This document shows, piece after piece, positions 1-9,172 of a DNA stretch of 64,000 nucleotides (position 1 is its first letter; every line of letters starts with the position of its first letter). Below the pieces are notes generated by a model. It was not told where the DNA came from, made no database searches, and was given only the letters and a program-made list of their open reading frames with translations. The stretch is from NCBI RefSeq assembly GCF_004683865.2, contig NZ_CP038439.1, positions 1,838,501 through 1,902,500 of the forward strand, given 5' to 3'. The translations under genes and the position numbers were made by a program. Origin of the DNA: Paracoccus liaowanqingii (lineage in GTDB: Bacteria > Pseudomonadota > Alphaproteobacteria > Rhodobacterales > Rhodobacteraceae).

Positions 1-286
1 GCGGGCGCGACAGGAAGCGCTTGTGCAGGCGGAAGCGGCCCTCGGGCAGCTCGATCTCGGCCGAGATCTCGGGGGCGCCCCCGGCATGGGGCTGCAGCGC
101 CTTGACCGGCGCCCGGCTGCTGCGATGGCGTTCGAAGAACAGCGCATGCAGCGCGTCGAAGAAGGTGGACTTGCCGAACTCGTTGGGCTCGGACAGCACG
201 GTGACGCCGTCGCCCAGATCCGACAGGATGGCCCGGCGCCCGGCGAAGCGGCGGACATTGGTCAGCTCGATCCCGCGCAGCTTCAT
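1..286 (-). CDS. SbcC/YhaN-like AAA ATPase, N-terminal part (runs off window)
   Basis: Only the first 95 codons lie in the window. The protein starts MKLRGIELTNVRRFAGR, the usual opening of RecF/SMC-type ATPases, and carries a P-loop of the form EPNEFGKST near residue 33-41, where the first Gly of the Walker A consensus is Glu. A strong ribosome site (AGGAGG, about 7 bases upstream) sets the start, and the ATG overlaps the TGA of the preceding phosphoesterase gene in an ATGA. By analogy with SbcC-SbcD and YhaN-YhaO pairs, it probably forms a DNA-end-processing complex with that neighbour. The pairing is inferred from context; most of the protein cannot be seen. Confidence 0.8.
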   Translation of the reverse strand, partial: MKLRGIELTNVRRFAGRRAILSDLGDGVTVLSEPNEFGKSTFFDALHALFFERHRSSRAPVKALQPHAGGAPEISAEIELPEGRFRLHKRFLSRP

Positions 287-1404
287 GCCTGCACCTCCTG
301 CGCGAAGCTGTAGAGGCGCGACAGCGCCGCCGCCGCGATGTCGCGGTCGGCCTGCGACAGCTGCGGCGCCTGGCTGTCCGACAGCAGCGCCTCGGCGGCG
401 TGGCGCAGGGCACCGGCACGGTCGATCAGGTCCAGATCGTCGGGCCGCGCCTCGACCTGCAGGGCCGACAGGTCGGCGCCGAACCAGCCGAAATCCGGGG
501 CCAGGTCCTGCAGCGCGGCATCCAGCGTGGCGCGATCCGCCAAGGCCAGCCGCCCCGAGGCGGTCAGGCTGACCAGATGGTCGCGCCGGGCATCCGCGGG
601 CAGGACGCGGTCCAGACTGTCCGTCGCCGCATCGCCGGGCAACAGGTCCAGATGCGGGCGCAGCCAGCGGAACTGGCCCAGGGGCAGCGGCTGCACCTGC
701 GGGGCCGCGCCTTGGCCCGCCAGATCGACCAGCAGCGCGCCGGGGCGGGTGTCATGCTTGAAGCCGTCCGCCTCGGGCGTGCCGGAATACCAGGTGGCGG
801 GCCCCACGGGCATCTGCCCGTGCCAGTCGCCAAGCGCCAGATAGTCCAGCCCCGAGCGCGCCGCCCGGTCGGGCGGGATGATCCCCGCGCGGCCCCCGCC
901 CTCGTCGAAATCGAGGATCGGCCCGTGGCCCAGCCCGATGCGCAGCGCGCCCGAGGGCGTGGGCGCGTCCATCGCTTCGGTCAGGTCGCGGCCCGCGCGG
1001 CGCTGCGTGCAGGGCGCGGGCAGCAGCCAGACGCCCTCGGCCAAAGCCACCGGCTCGGGGTTCAGGATCGGCTGCAGGTTCGGCGGGCCGTCCGCGCCGA
1101 TGCGGCGCCACAGTTCCGAGGCGGCAAGGCTGTCATGGTTGCCCGGCAGCAGGATCCAGCGGATGTCGACGGCCTCGGCCATGGCGCGAAGGGCCTGGCG
1201 CAGCGTGTCGGGGGCGGGCGTCTCGGCGTCGAAGCTGTCGCCCGCCAGCAGCACGACCCCGGCCCCGTGATCCCGCGCGGCCTGCGCCAGCCGCCCGATG
1301 GCGCCGTGGCGGGCCTCGCGCAGGCGGTTGCGGATGCCCTCGGGATAGCCGCCGAAGGGCTTGCCCAGATGCAGGTCGGAACTGTGCAGGCAGCGAAAGC
1401 GCAT
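283..1404 (-). CDS. SbcD/YhaO-like metallophosphoesterase (DNA repair exonuclease)
   Basis: A 373-residue calcineurin-like phosphoesterase. Metal-binding motifs are in the right order: SSDLHLG (residues 7-13), LAGDSFD near 53, LLPGNHDS near 85, then GLGHGP and a late GDWH. This is the Mre11/SbcD family, which cuts DNA ends with Mn2+. I chose the ATG at 1404 rather than one 14 codons upstream because MRFRCLHSSDLH is the family's normal start and an AGGA lies about 9 bases before it. Its stop overlaps the start of the SbcC-like ATPase, so the two are translationally coupled. Which DNA substrate it acts on is not shown by the sequence. Confidence 0.88.
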   Translation of the reverse strand: MRFRCLHSSDLHLGKPFGGYPEGIRNRLREARHGAIGRLAQAARDHGAGVVLLAGDSFDAETPAPDTLRQALRAMAEAVDIRWILLPGNHDSLAASELWRRIGADGPPNLQPILNPEPVALAEGVWLLPAPCTQRRAGRDLTEAMDAPTPSGALRIGLGHGPILDFDEGGGRAGIIPPDRAARSGLDYLALGDWHGQMPVGPATWYSGTPEADGFKHDTRPGALLVDLAGQGAAPQVQPLPLGQFRWLRPHLDLLPGDAATDSLDRVLPADARRDHLVSLTASGRLALADRATLDAALQDLAPDFGWFGADLSALQVEARPDDLDLIDRAGALRHAAEALLSDSQAPQLSQADRDIAAAALSRLYSFAQEVQA

Positions 1405-1473
1405 CCGGGCGGGTCCTTTCCGGTCAGGTCCCCCGCTTGCTGCCATGGATCGCGCGGCGGCGAAACCCCGGCG

Positions 1474-1914
1474 TCAGCGCAGGACGACCTGCAGCCCCAC
1501 AGGGTCCGGCCCCATGTCGAAGGCGCTTTCGTCGAAGCGCGGCGCCCGCAGGCGCGGCGCGGCGTTGCCCGACACGCCCCAGCCCTCGGTCGGGATGCCG
1601 AAGACATTGGTACCAAGCCGCCCGTCGGCATCCGCGTCATGCATCACCGCGACCGCATAGCGGCCCGGCGCCACGCCGGAAAAGACGCAGCGCGCCTGCC
1701 CGCCGCGCGGCGGCACCCGGTCGGCGGCCAGCGGCACGCCTTGGGGAAAGCCGCCCGGATCGCCGTGCAGGCTGCAGGCCACCACGCCCCGGTCGTCGGG
1801 GACGCCGGTCACCAGCACCTCCAGCCGGTCGGCCCATGCGGGCGCGGCCAGCAGCAGCAGGGCGGCCAGCGCCACCCAGAGACGCTGCGCCCCGCTGCGC
1901 CGGAGGGCGGCCAT
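1474..1914 (-). CDS. DUF2141 family secreted protein
   Basis: A 146-residue protein with a clear Sec signal peptide: basic start, a hydrophobic stretch of Leu/Ala, and an APAWA cleavage site near residue 28. The mature part matches DUF2141, with a VAPGRYAVAVMHD segment, the DADADGRLGTN acidic loop and the GIPTEGWG motif. Two cysteines (in VACSLHG and ARCVFSG) could form a disulfide. It is probably periplasmic or outer-membrane associated; the family has no established function. It begins a few bases after the ferredoxin stop and may share its transcript. Confidence 0.85.
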   Translation of the reverse strand: MAALRRSGAQRLWVALAALLLLAAPAWADRLEVLVTGVPDDRGVVACSLHGDPGGFPQGVPLAADRVPPRGGQARCVFSGVAPGRYAVAVMHDADADGRLGTNVFGIPTEGWGVSGNAAPRLRAPRFDESAFDMGPDPVGLQVVLR

Positions 1915-1919
1915 GCCGG

Positions 1920-2363
<444 letters not shown>

Positions 2364-3941
2364 TTATTCGGCCTCGCCCTCGCCGTCCGCGGACAGGGGC
2401 AGCGCCACGAACAGCGGATCGCCACCCCGGCGGATCAGCATCAGCACCGACTGGCGCCCGGCCTCGCGGGCCTCGGCGACGCGCGCCTCCAGATCCGCGA
2501 CGGAGGTCACCGCCTGCTGGTTCACATCGGTGATGATGTCGCCCGGCGACAGGCCCTTGTCGGCGGCCGGCCCCTCGGGGTCGACCTCGGTGATGACCAG
2601 ACCGCGCGCGTCGCGGGCGGCGCCCAGTTCGGCGGCCATCTCGGGGGTCAGCGCGGTGACCGACATGCCCAGCACGTCCGTCTCGGCCGGTTCCTCGGCG
2701 GCGGCCGGGGCCTCGCCCTCGGCGGTCTCGCGGCGGCCCAGGGTCACGTCCAGCACCTGTTCTTCGCCGTCGCGCATGACCACGACCTGCACCGTCTCGC
2801 CAGCGGGCGCCTCGGCCACGCGGCGCACCAGGCCGCGGGTATCCTCGACCTCGGAGCCGTCAAAGCGGGTGATCACGTCGCCGGTCTGCAATCCCGCCTC
2901 GCGGGCCGGGCCTTCCGGAACGTCGGTGATCATCGCCCCGCTGGAGGCCTGCAGGCCCATCGCCTCGGCCATCTCGGGCGTCAGGTCCTGGATCATCACG
3001 CCCAGCCAGCCGCGCCGCGTCTCGCCGAATTCCTGCAGCTGGGACACGACCTGCGACACCACGTTCGAGGCCATGGAAAAGCCGATGCCGATCGAGCCGC
3101 CATTGGGCGACAGGATGGCGGTGTTCACGCCGATCACCTCGCCGTCCAGATTGAACAGCGGTCCGCCCGAGTTGCCCCGGTTGATCGCTGCATCGGTCTG
3201 GAGGTAATCGTCATAGGTGCCCGACAGTTCGCGGTTGCGGGCCGAGACGATGCCCGAGCTGGCCGAGAAGCCCTGCCCAAGCGGGTTGCCAAGCGCCAGC
3301 ACCCAATCGCCCACCCGGGCGCTGTCGCTGTCGCCGAAGGTTACAAAGGGGATCGCTGCGTCGCTTTCCACCTTGAGCAGCGCCACGTCGGTGTTGGGAT
3401 CGGTGCCCACCACCTCGGCGGGCAGGCGCTCGCCGGCATAGAACTCGACCTCGATCTGGTCGGCGCCCTCGATCACGTGGTTGTTGGTGACGATGTAGCC
3501 ATCCGCCGAGATCACGAAGCCCGAGCCGAGCGCGTTCGACCGCTGCGGGCTGCGCTGCGTCGGACCGCCTTCGGGGCCGCCGGGCATCCCGGGCATGCCG
3601 AACTCGCGGAACAGGTCAGAGAAGGGACTGCCCTCGGGGAAGCCGGGTCCGCCGGTGGGCTGCGACACGACCGAGGTGGTGGTGATGTTCACCACGGCGG
3701 GCGAGACCTGTTCGGCAAGATCGGCAAAGCTGCCGGGCATGACCTGCGCGGCCTCGGCCTGCGCCGCGTCGGCACCCAGGGGGCGGTTGGCCTCGGCGGC
3801 CTCCTGCGCCTGTTCGCTCACTTCGGGCGGCAGGTCGGAATTGGCGGGGTCGACGACCTGCTGGGCGCCCGCGGAACCAAGCCCCACCGCCAGCGCCAGC
3901 GCCGATGCGGTCAGGATATGGCCATGGAAAAGCGGTTTCAT
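2364..3941 (-). CDS. degP: Periplasmic serine endoprotease DegP/HtrA (Do family)
   Basis: A 525-residue DegP/DegQ-type protease. An N-terminal signal peptide (hydrophobic to about residue 23, then SAGAQQ) sends it to the periplasm. The trypsin-like triad is complete: His155 (TNNHVIEG), Asp185 (TDVALLKV) and Ser258 (GNSGGP). Two PDZ domains follow, at about 290-380 and 415-515. A Gly/Pro/Met-rich loop near residues 98-130 corresponds to the LA loop. I start at the second ATG (3941) because GAGGACATC gives a good ribosome site. It lies just downstream of hflKC on the same strand, so the block handles misfolded membrane and periplasmic proteins. Confidence 0.95.
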   Translation of the reverse strand: MKPLFHGHILTASALALAVGLGSAGAQQVVDPANSDLPPEVSEQAQEAAEANRPLGADAAQAEAAQVMPGSFADLAEQVSPAVVNITTTSVVSQPTGGPGFPEGSPFSDLFREFGMPGMPGGPEGGPTQRSPQRSNALGSGFVISADGYIVTNNHVIEGADQIEVEFYAGERLPAEVVGTDPNTDVALLKVESDAAIPFVTFGDSDSARVGDWVLALGNPLGQGFSASSGIVSARNRELSGTYDDYLQTDAAINRGNSGGPLFNLDGEVIGVNTAILSPNGGSIGIGFSMASNVVSQVVSQLQEFGETRRGWLGVMIQDLTPEMAEAMGLQASSGAMITDVPEGPAREAGLQTGDVITRFDGSEVEDTRGLVRRVAEAPAGETVQVVVMRDGEEQVLDVTLGRRETAEGEAPAAAEEPAETDVLGMSVTALTPEMAAELGAARDARGLVITEVDPEGPAADKGLSPGDIITDVNQQAVTSVADLEARVAEAREAGRQSVLMLIRRGGDPLFVALPLSADGEGEAE

Positions 3942-4095
3942 GCTGGATGTCCTCATCTCTCGAGGGCAGCGCGGCGGGACGAGACGCCCCTGGCTGCCTG
4001 ATGGCTATGAACGCTATCTGGGGTGTCGTTGCAAATAAACCACGCTCTCGGGTCGTGAACAGATCGTGATTTTCATTGCAGCCCGCGATCCGAAG

Positions 4096-4119
4096 GCGGG
4101 CGGGGATGACCCCGCCCGC
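4096..4119 (-). terminator. Hairpin after hflC
   Basis: A perfect 10-bp GC stem (GCGGGCGGGG / CCCCGCCCGC) with a 4-base loop lies just past the hflC stop. There is no clean T-run after it, so it may slow or end hflKC transcription before degP, or act as an mRNA-stabilising hairpin. Confidence 0.45.
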
Positions 4120-4126
4120 TCCGATA

Positions 4127-5398
4127 TCAGTTCGCCGGAGCGGTCTGCGGCGCCGTTTCGACAGGCGCGGCCTCGGCCGGTGCCGCGGCGGCGGGCGCCT
4201 CGGTGGCCGGAGCCTCGGCGGCGGGGGCATCCGCATCCGCGGCCGGGGCGTCGGTCGCGGGCGCCTCGGTCGGTGCGGCACCCTGCACCTCGGCATCGGG
4301 CGAGAGGATCTCGGCCGGTTCCTGCGGCGGGGTGGCCAGGCTTTCGGGAACCGGCGTCAGCCGCACGCCCGAGGTTTCGCCCAAGGGGTTGCCCTCGCGG
4401 TCGGTGACCTCGGGGGTGACCAGCCCTTCCTCGTCCTCGATCACCGTGGGTTCCGGCGTGTCGAACTGGGCCGCCGAAGTGCCGGCGGGCACCGGGGTCG
4501 AAGCAGGGTTGGCATCCGCGCCGCCGTCCCCCGACAGATAGGTGAAGAATTCGCTGTCGGGCTGCATCACGAACGAGCTGTTGTTACCGCTGAGCGACCG
4601 CTGATACGAGGTCAGCGACCGGGTGAAGGCGAAGAACTCGGGATCGCGGCCATAGGCATCGGCGTAGATCGCGTTTCTTTGCGCATCGGCCTCGCCTCGG
4701 ACGATCTCGCCCCGGCGCCCGGCTTCCGAGGTCAGCTCGACCATGGTCCGGTCGGCGGCCGCGCGGATCCGCTGCGCGGCCTCATTGCCGCGTGCGATCT
4801 CGTCGGCGGCCTCGCGTTCGCGTTCGGCGCGCATCCGGCCATAGGTCGCGGCCAGGTTCTGCTCGGGCAGGTCGGTGCGGGTCAGGCGGATGTCGATGAT
4901 CTCGATCCCCAGGCCGCCCGAATTGCCGCGCGCCTCGTCGCGGATCTGGTTCATCAGCGTCGTGCGGTCGTCCGACAGCACGGCGGTCGAGGGAACCGTA
5001 CCCAGCACTTCGCGGATCGAGTTCCGCACGATCGGCTCCAGCCGCATCTGGGCGCTTTGCACCCCGCCCGCGCCGACGGCCTGCCGGAAGCGGACCGGAT
5101 CGGTGATCCGCCAGCGTGCGAAGGCATCGACCACCAGGCGGCGATCGTCCAGCGGCGTGACTTCCAGCGGGCTGGTGGGCATGCCCAGGATCCGCCCGTC
5201 ATATTTCACGACATTGTCCACGAAGGGCAGCTTGAAGCCCAGGCCCGGCGTCTCGTGCACGTCGACGACTCGACCGATCCGCAGGACAAGCGCCTTTTCC
5301 CGCTCGTCGACGATGAAGATGGACGAGGCGGCCACGACGGCCACCAGGATCAGGGCCGGGATGGCCAGTGTGGTCAGAAGCTTGGTCCGTGCGGCCAT
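4127..5398 (-). CDS. hflC: HflC, SPFH/prohibitin-domain membrane protein with long Ala/Pro tail
   Basis: A 423-residue HflC. One N-terminal membrane helix (residues about 10-30) is followed by the SPFH domain (about 30-200) and a coiled-coil region rich in ERE/ADE, ending with the HflC-typical DPEFFAF and PDSEFF motifs. HflC and HflK form a large periplasm-facing ring that controls the FtsH protease. The final 130 or so residues are an Ala/Pro/Glu low-complexity tail with repeated APAA/TEAPA units, which ordinary HflC (about 290-335 aa) lacks. Its start overlaps the hflK stop (ATGA), so translation is coupled. Confidence 0.93.
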   Translation of the reverse strand: MAARTKLLTTLAIPALILVAVVAASSIFIVDEREKALVLRIGRVVDVHETPGLGFKLPFVDNVVKYDGRILGMPTSPLEVTPLDDRRLVVDAFARWRITDPVRFRQAVGAGGVQSAQMRLEPIVRNSIREVLGTVPSTAVLSDDRTTLMNQIRDEARGNSGGLGIEIIDIRLTRTDLPEQNLAATYGRMRAEREREAADEIARGNEAAQRIRAAADRTMVELTSEAGRRGEIVRGEADAQRNAIYADAYGRDPEFFAFTRSLTSYQRSLSGNNSSFVMQPDSEFFTYLSGDGGADANPASTPVPAGTSAAQFDTPEPTVIEDEEGLVTPEVTDREGNPLGETSGVRLTPVPESLATPPQEPAEILSPDAEVQGAAPTEAPATDAPAADADAPAAEAPATEAPAAAAPAEAAPVETAPQTAPAN

Positions 5399-6717
5399 CA
5401 GTTCGTCCCTCCGGTGGTGGTTGCGGGGGTGCTGGTCGTGCCCGGCGTGGTGGTCGACGACGTGCCCGTCGTCGTGTTCAGCAGGCCGGTCGTCGCGTTG
5501 CGCACGCTGCCCGTGTCCTCGGACGAGGTCTGGCTGCCGCGCAGCTGGTCCAGCGGCAGGTAGGGCACGACGCCCGATCCGCCCTCGCCACCGACGCCCT
5601 CGCCGATGATGATCTTGTTCACGTCGCCGAAGACCTGCTCCATCGTCTCCAGATACATCCGGCGGCGGGTCACCTCGGGGGCGTTCACGTATTCCTCGTA
5701 GATCGAGTTGAAGCGCGCGGCCTCACCCGCGGCGGTGTTGACCGCCTCGGCGCGATAGCCCTCGGCCTGCTCCAGCACCTGCGCCGCGTTACCGCGGGCC
5801 TGCGCCAGGACGCGGTTGGCATAGGCGTCGGCCTCGTTCTCCAGACGGTCGCGCTCCTGCTGCGCGGCCTGGACCGAGCGGAAGGCGTCGATCACCTCCT
5901 CGGGCGGATCGGCGCGGTCCAGGTTGACCCGGACGACGTTGATGCCCGACTGATAGGCGTCCAGCGTCGACTGGACCGAGGTCTGCAGATCGGACGCGAT
6001 GGCGCCCCGGTCGCGGTTCAGAATCGGCGCCAGCTCGGTCCGGGCGATGATGTCGCGCATGGCGCTTTCGGCAACCGCGCGCATCGTGTCGGCGGGATCG
6101 GCCAGGTTGAACAGGTAGGCCTGCGGATCGCGGATGTTCCAGACGACCTGGTATTCCATGTCCACGATGTTCTGGTCGCGGGTCAGCATCAGCCCGCTGT
6201 CCATCTCGCCGCCCTGGCCGGTGCCGATCTCGGTCACGCGCTCGTTGGTGACGGGCACGACCTCGGCGGTCACGAAGGGCCAGGGGGCAAAGTTCAGACC
6301 CTCGGTCCCCACGTCCACGGCGCGGCCGAAGAGGAACTCGACCGACTGCTCGTTGGTCTGCACCCGGTAGAAGCTGGCGAAGGCCCACAGGCCGACCGCG
6401 ACCAGACCGGCCACCGCCAGGGTCGAGCGGTTCAGCCCGAAGTTCGGCCCCATCGGGCTGCCCCCGCCGCCATTGCCGCCGCCGGTGCCGCCACCGCCGC
6501 CCCGCCCGCCCATCAGGACGCGCAGGCGCTCCTGGCCCTTCTTCATCAGATCCTCGATCTCGGGACGCTGAGGCTCTCCTCCCGGTCCGGGACGGCGCGG
6601 GCCGCCCTGCGGCGGCTGTTCGCCCCAGGGACGACCTGCGGGCTTCTTGTCACGATCCCCGTCATCCCGACCGCCGTTTCCGCCGCCGCCTCCGCCCCAG
6701 GGGCCCTGATTTGCCAT
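5398..6717 (-). CDS. hflK: HflK, SPFH-domain partner of HflC
   Basis: A 439-residue HflK. It starts MANQGPWGGGGG with a Gly/Asp/Pro-rich cytoplasmic stretch (residues 1-110), as HflK usually does, then one membrane helix (about 115-135, ending FASFYRVQ) and the SPFH/band-7 domain with EQSVEFLFGR. A coiled coil follows, and the C-terminus is Thr/Gly rich. The reading frame stays open upstream to 7356, but that stretch lies antisense to or inside gor, and 6717 has the canonical protein start. It assembles with HflC around FtsH. The stop overlaps the hflC start. Confidence 0.94.
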   Translation of the reverse strand: MANQGPWGGGGGGNGGRDDGDRDKKPAGRPWGEQPPQGGPRRPGPGGEPQRPEIEDLMKKGQERLRVLMGGRGGGGGTGGGNGGGGSPMGPNFGLNRSTLAVAGLVAVGLWAFASFYRVQTNEQSVEFLFGRAVDVGTEGLNFAPWPFVTAEVVPVTNERVTEIGTGQGGEMDSGLMLTRDQNIVDMEYQVVWNIRDPQAYLFNLADPADTMRAVAESAMRDIIARTELAPILNRDRGAIASDLQTSVQSTLDAYQSGINVVRVNLDRADPPEEVIDAFRSVQAAQQERDRLENEADAYANRVLAQARGNAAQVLEQAEGYRAEAVNTAAGEAARFNSIYEEYVNAPEVTRRRMYLETMEQVFGDVNKIIIGEGVGGEGGSGVVPYLPLDQLRGSQTSSEDTGSVRNATTGLLNTTTGTSSTTTPGTTSTPATTTGGTN

Positions 6718-6833
6718 CCGATAGACCTTCTTTCGTTGGTATTTCCGTGAGTTGAAAATTGGGGCGCCCAGACCTGAAATGCAAGCCTGCGCCCGGCCTC
6801 TGGCCGCGACCTGGGGCCGCGCCCACGCGATTG

Positions 6834-8225
6834 TCAGGCCAGTCCGGTCCCGGACAGCGCCTGCAACCGGCGCGAGGGGGTGCGCATCGTCACCAGCTCC
6901 TCGGCGGCGGTGGGGTGGACGGCGATGGTCGCGTCGAACTGCGCCTTGGTCGCGCCCATGCCGATGGGAATGGCGGCCAGCTGGATCATCTCTCCGGCCT
7001 CGGGGCCGAAGATGTGGCAGCCCAGCACCTTGTCGGTCGCCGGATCGACCAGCAGCTTCATCATCACCTTGGCATCGCTGCCCGCGAACATCGATCGCAT
7101 GGGCCGGAAGACCGTCGAATAGACATCGACGGCGCCCCGGGCATGCGCCTCCTCCTCGGTCAGCCCGACCGTGGCCAGCTCGTGCGGGCGCAGATAGACG
7201 GCGCTGGCCACGACCGAATGATCGACCTTGCGGGGCCTGGCGCCGAACACCGTGTCGACGAAGCTGTGTCCCTCGCGGATCGCCACCGGGGTCAGGTTGA
7301 CCCGGTCGGTCACGTCGCCCACCGCGAAGATCGAGGGCACGCAGGTCTGCGACCATTCGTCCACCTCGATCGCGCCGTTGCGCTTCAGCCGGACCTCGGT
7401 CGTCTCCAGCCCCAGCCCCTTGGTATAAGGATCGCGACCGGTCGCCATCAGCACGGCGTCGAATTCCTCACGGGTGCCGTCGTCGAAGGTGACGCGGATG
7501 CCCGCGCCCGCCCGTTCCAGCGCCACCGGCGTCAGGCCGAGACGCAGATCGACGCCCACCGCGCTCAGCTGCAGCGTCGCCAGATCGCGCGCCTCGCGGT
7601 CGAAGCCGCGCAGCACCGCGTCGCCCCGATAGGCCTGCACAGTGTCCACGCCCAGACCCGCCAAAATTGTGGCGAATTCGCAGGCGATGAAGCCGCCGCC
7701 CACCAGCAGCGCGCGCCCCGGCAGCTTATCCATGACGAACAGGTCGTCCGAGACCATCGCCAGCTCCTCGCCCGGAATGCCGATCAGGGCCGGGCGTCCG
7801 CCGGTGGCGATCAGGATGTGGCGGGCGGACTTGCGGGTGCCGTCGGCCAGCTCGATCTCGTGATGCCCCGCCAGCCGGGCGCGCTGGTCATGGACCTCGA
7901 CGCCCGCGCGGCTCAGCCCCGCGCGATAGATCAGCTCCAGCCGCGTCAGCTCGGCATCCAGCTTCTCGCGGAACACCTCCCAGCTGAAGGCGCCGGCCTG
8001 CGCGTCGCACCAGCCATAGCCGCGCATCTCCTCGGCCATCAGCCCGGCCTGGGCGGCGAAGATCATCAGCTTCTTGGGCACGCAGCCGCGGATGACGCAG
8101 GTGCCGCCCATGCGGCTTTCCTCGGCCAGTCCCACCTTGGCGCCGTATTCGGATGCGGCGATCCGCGCGGCGCGCACGCCGCCCGAGCCGCCGCCGATGA
8201 CGAACAGATCATAGTCGAAGCTCAC
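6834..8225 (-). CDS. gor: Glutathione-disulfide reductase
   Basis: A 463-residue FAD-dependent disulfide reductase that reduces oxidised glutathione with NADPH in the cytoplasm. The FAD motif GGGSGGVRAAR is near residue 10-20, the redox-active pair sits in GGTCVIRGCVPKK (C-x4-C), an NADPH Rossmann motif GGGFIACEFA follows, and the C-terminal HPTAAEE carries the catalytic His. The likely start is a GTG at 8225 (VSFDYDLFVIG) preceded by AAGGAG. That ribosome site lies inside the 3' end of rpiA, so the pair is coupled. In-frame ATGs further upstream would add residues foreign to the family. Confidence 0.93.
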   Translation of the reverse strand: MSFDYDLFVIGGGSGGVRAARIAASEYGAKVGLAEESRMGGTCVIRGCVPKKLMIFAAQAGLMAEEMRGYGWCDAQAGAFSWEVFREKLDAELTRLELIYRAGLSRAGVEVHDQRARLAGHHEIELADGTRKSARHILIATGGRPALIGIPGEELAMVSDDLFVMDKLPGRALLVGGGFIACEFATILAGLGVDTVQAYRGDAVLRGFDREARDLATLQLSAVGVDLRLGLTPVALERAGAGIRVTFDDGTREEFDAVLMATGRDPYTKGLGLETTEVRLKRNGAIEVDEWSQTCVPSIFAVGDVTDRVNLTPVAIREGHSFVDTVFGARPRKVDHSVVASAVYLRPHELATVGLTEEEAHARGAVDVYSTVFRPMRSMFAGSDAKVMMKLLVDPATDKVLGCHIFGPEAGEMIQLAAIPIGMGATKAQFDATIAVHPTAAEELVTMRTPSRRLQALSGTGLA

Positions 8226-8229
8226 GGTC

Positions 8230-8985
8230 TCACTCTCCTTCATGGGCCAGCATGTCGGCGTCGATATCGGCGTCGCGGGCCAGCTCGACCACGCTGCCAT
8301 CCTCGCGCCCGACGATGACCAGATCGCACATGCCCAAGAACAGCCCGTGCTCGACGATGCCGGGAATGCCCTGCAGCGCGCGCGACAGGGCGGCGGGATC
8401 GGGGATCTGACCCAGATGCAGGTCCAGGATGAAGTTCCCCTCGTCGGTCACCAGCGCGTCGCTGCCCGACAGGCGCTGCAGCACGTCGCGCTCGCCCAGA
8501 TCCAGCCCCTCCAGCGCGCGGCGGATCAGCTTGCGGGTCGTCTCGAAGCCGAACTGCAGCACCTCGACGGGCAGCGGAAAGGCCCCCAGCACCTCGACCA
8601 CCTTGCCGGGATCGGCGATGACCACCATGCGGTCGCTGGCGGCGGCCACGACCTTCTCGCGCAGATGGGCCGCCCCGCCGCCCTTGATCAGGTGCAGCTG
8701 CGGATCGACCTCGTCGGCGCCGTCGATGGTCATGTCCAGCCAGCCGATCGCATCCAGGCTCTCGACCGTCAGCCCCTGGCTCTCGGCCAGCTTCGCCGTG
8801 GCCGTCGAGGTCGCCGCGCAGCGCAGGCCCAGACCCTCGGCCGCGACGCGGGCGGCCAGTTCGCGCACCATGATGCTGGCGGTCGAGCCGGTGCCCAGGC
8901 CCAGCCTCATCCCGTCCCGGACCAGCGCCACCGCCGCCCGGGCGGCGGCCAGCTTGGCCGGATCGGCCTGCGACGATTGCGACAT
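8230..8985 (-). CDS. rpiA: Ribose-5-phosphate isomerase A
   Basis: A 251-residue RpiA interconverting ribose-5-phosphate and ribulose-5-phosphate in the pentose phosphate pathway. Family motifs are clear: GLGTGSTA (phosphate loop), ATSTAT, TIDGADEVD with the catalytic Asp residues, and KGGGAAHLREK. Length is normal with a slightly long Ala/Asp-rich tail (DADIDADMLAHEGE). It is the upstream partner of gor; both supply or use NADPH-linked metabolism, which may explain the pairing. Confidence 0.95.
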   Translation of the reverse strand: MSQSSQADPAKLAAARAAVALVRDGMRLGLGTGSTASIMVRELAARVAAEGLGLRCAATSTATAKLAESQGLTVESLDAIGWLDMTIDGADEVDPQLHLIKGGGAAHLREKVVAAASDRMVVIADPGKVVEVLGAFPLPVEVLQFGFETTRKLIRRALEGLDLGERDVLQRLSGSDALVTDEGNFILDLHLGQIPDPAALSRALQGIPGIVEHGLFLGMCDLVIVGREDGSVVELARDADIDADMLAHEGE

Positions 8986-9080
8986 GACGACATCCCTTCA
9001 CCGATACCTGGCGGCCTTATAGGCCAAGCGCCGCCGAAGGGCGAGGGGCAGCAGGCCCCTGCCCCGTCCCCGGACCCCCT

Positions 9081-9143
9081 CTTCTTCACGAAAATATCCT
9101 CGGGGGGAGGCCCGGCACGGGCCGGGGGGCGGACAGCCCCCCC
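9081..9143 (+). repeat. Intergenic hairpin repeat, copy A (diverged)
   Basis: Shares the core AAATATCC followed by a G6 run, and then an inverted repeat GGGGGG/CCCCCC. It is the most divergent at the 5' end among five related elements (others at 23034, 43915, 46232, 51091). It lies between the phoR-like stop and the rpiA start. Confidence 0.6.
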
Positions 9144-9172
9144 GACCCCGCCCGCCGAAAACCCGGCGCCCG

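Noticed and set aside
4127..4320. Ala/Pro-rich direct repeats at the 3' end of hflC considered as a CRISPR or mobile repeat
   Set aside because: They are in-frame, irregular codon-level repeats encoding a low-complexity tail; there are no spacers.
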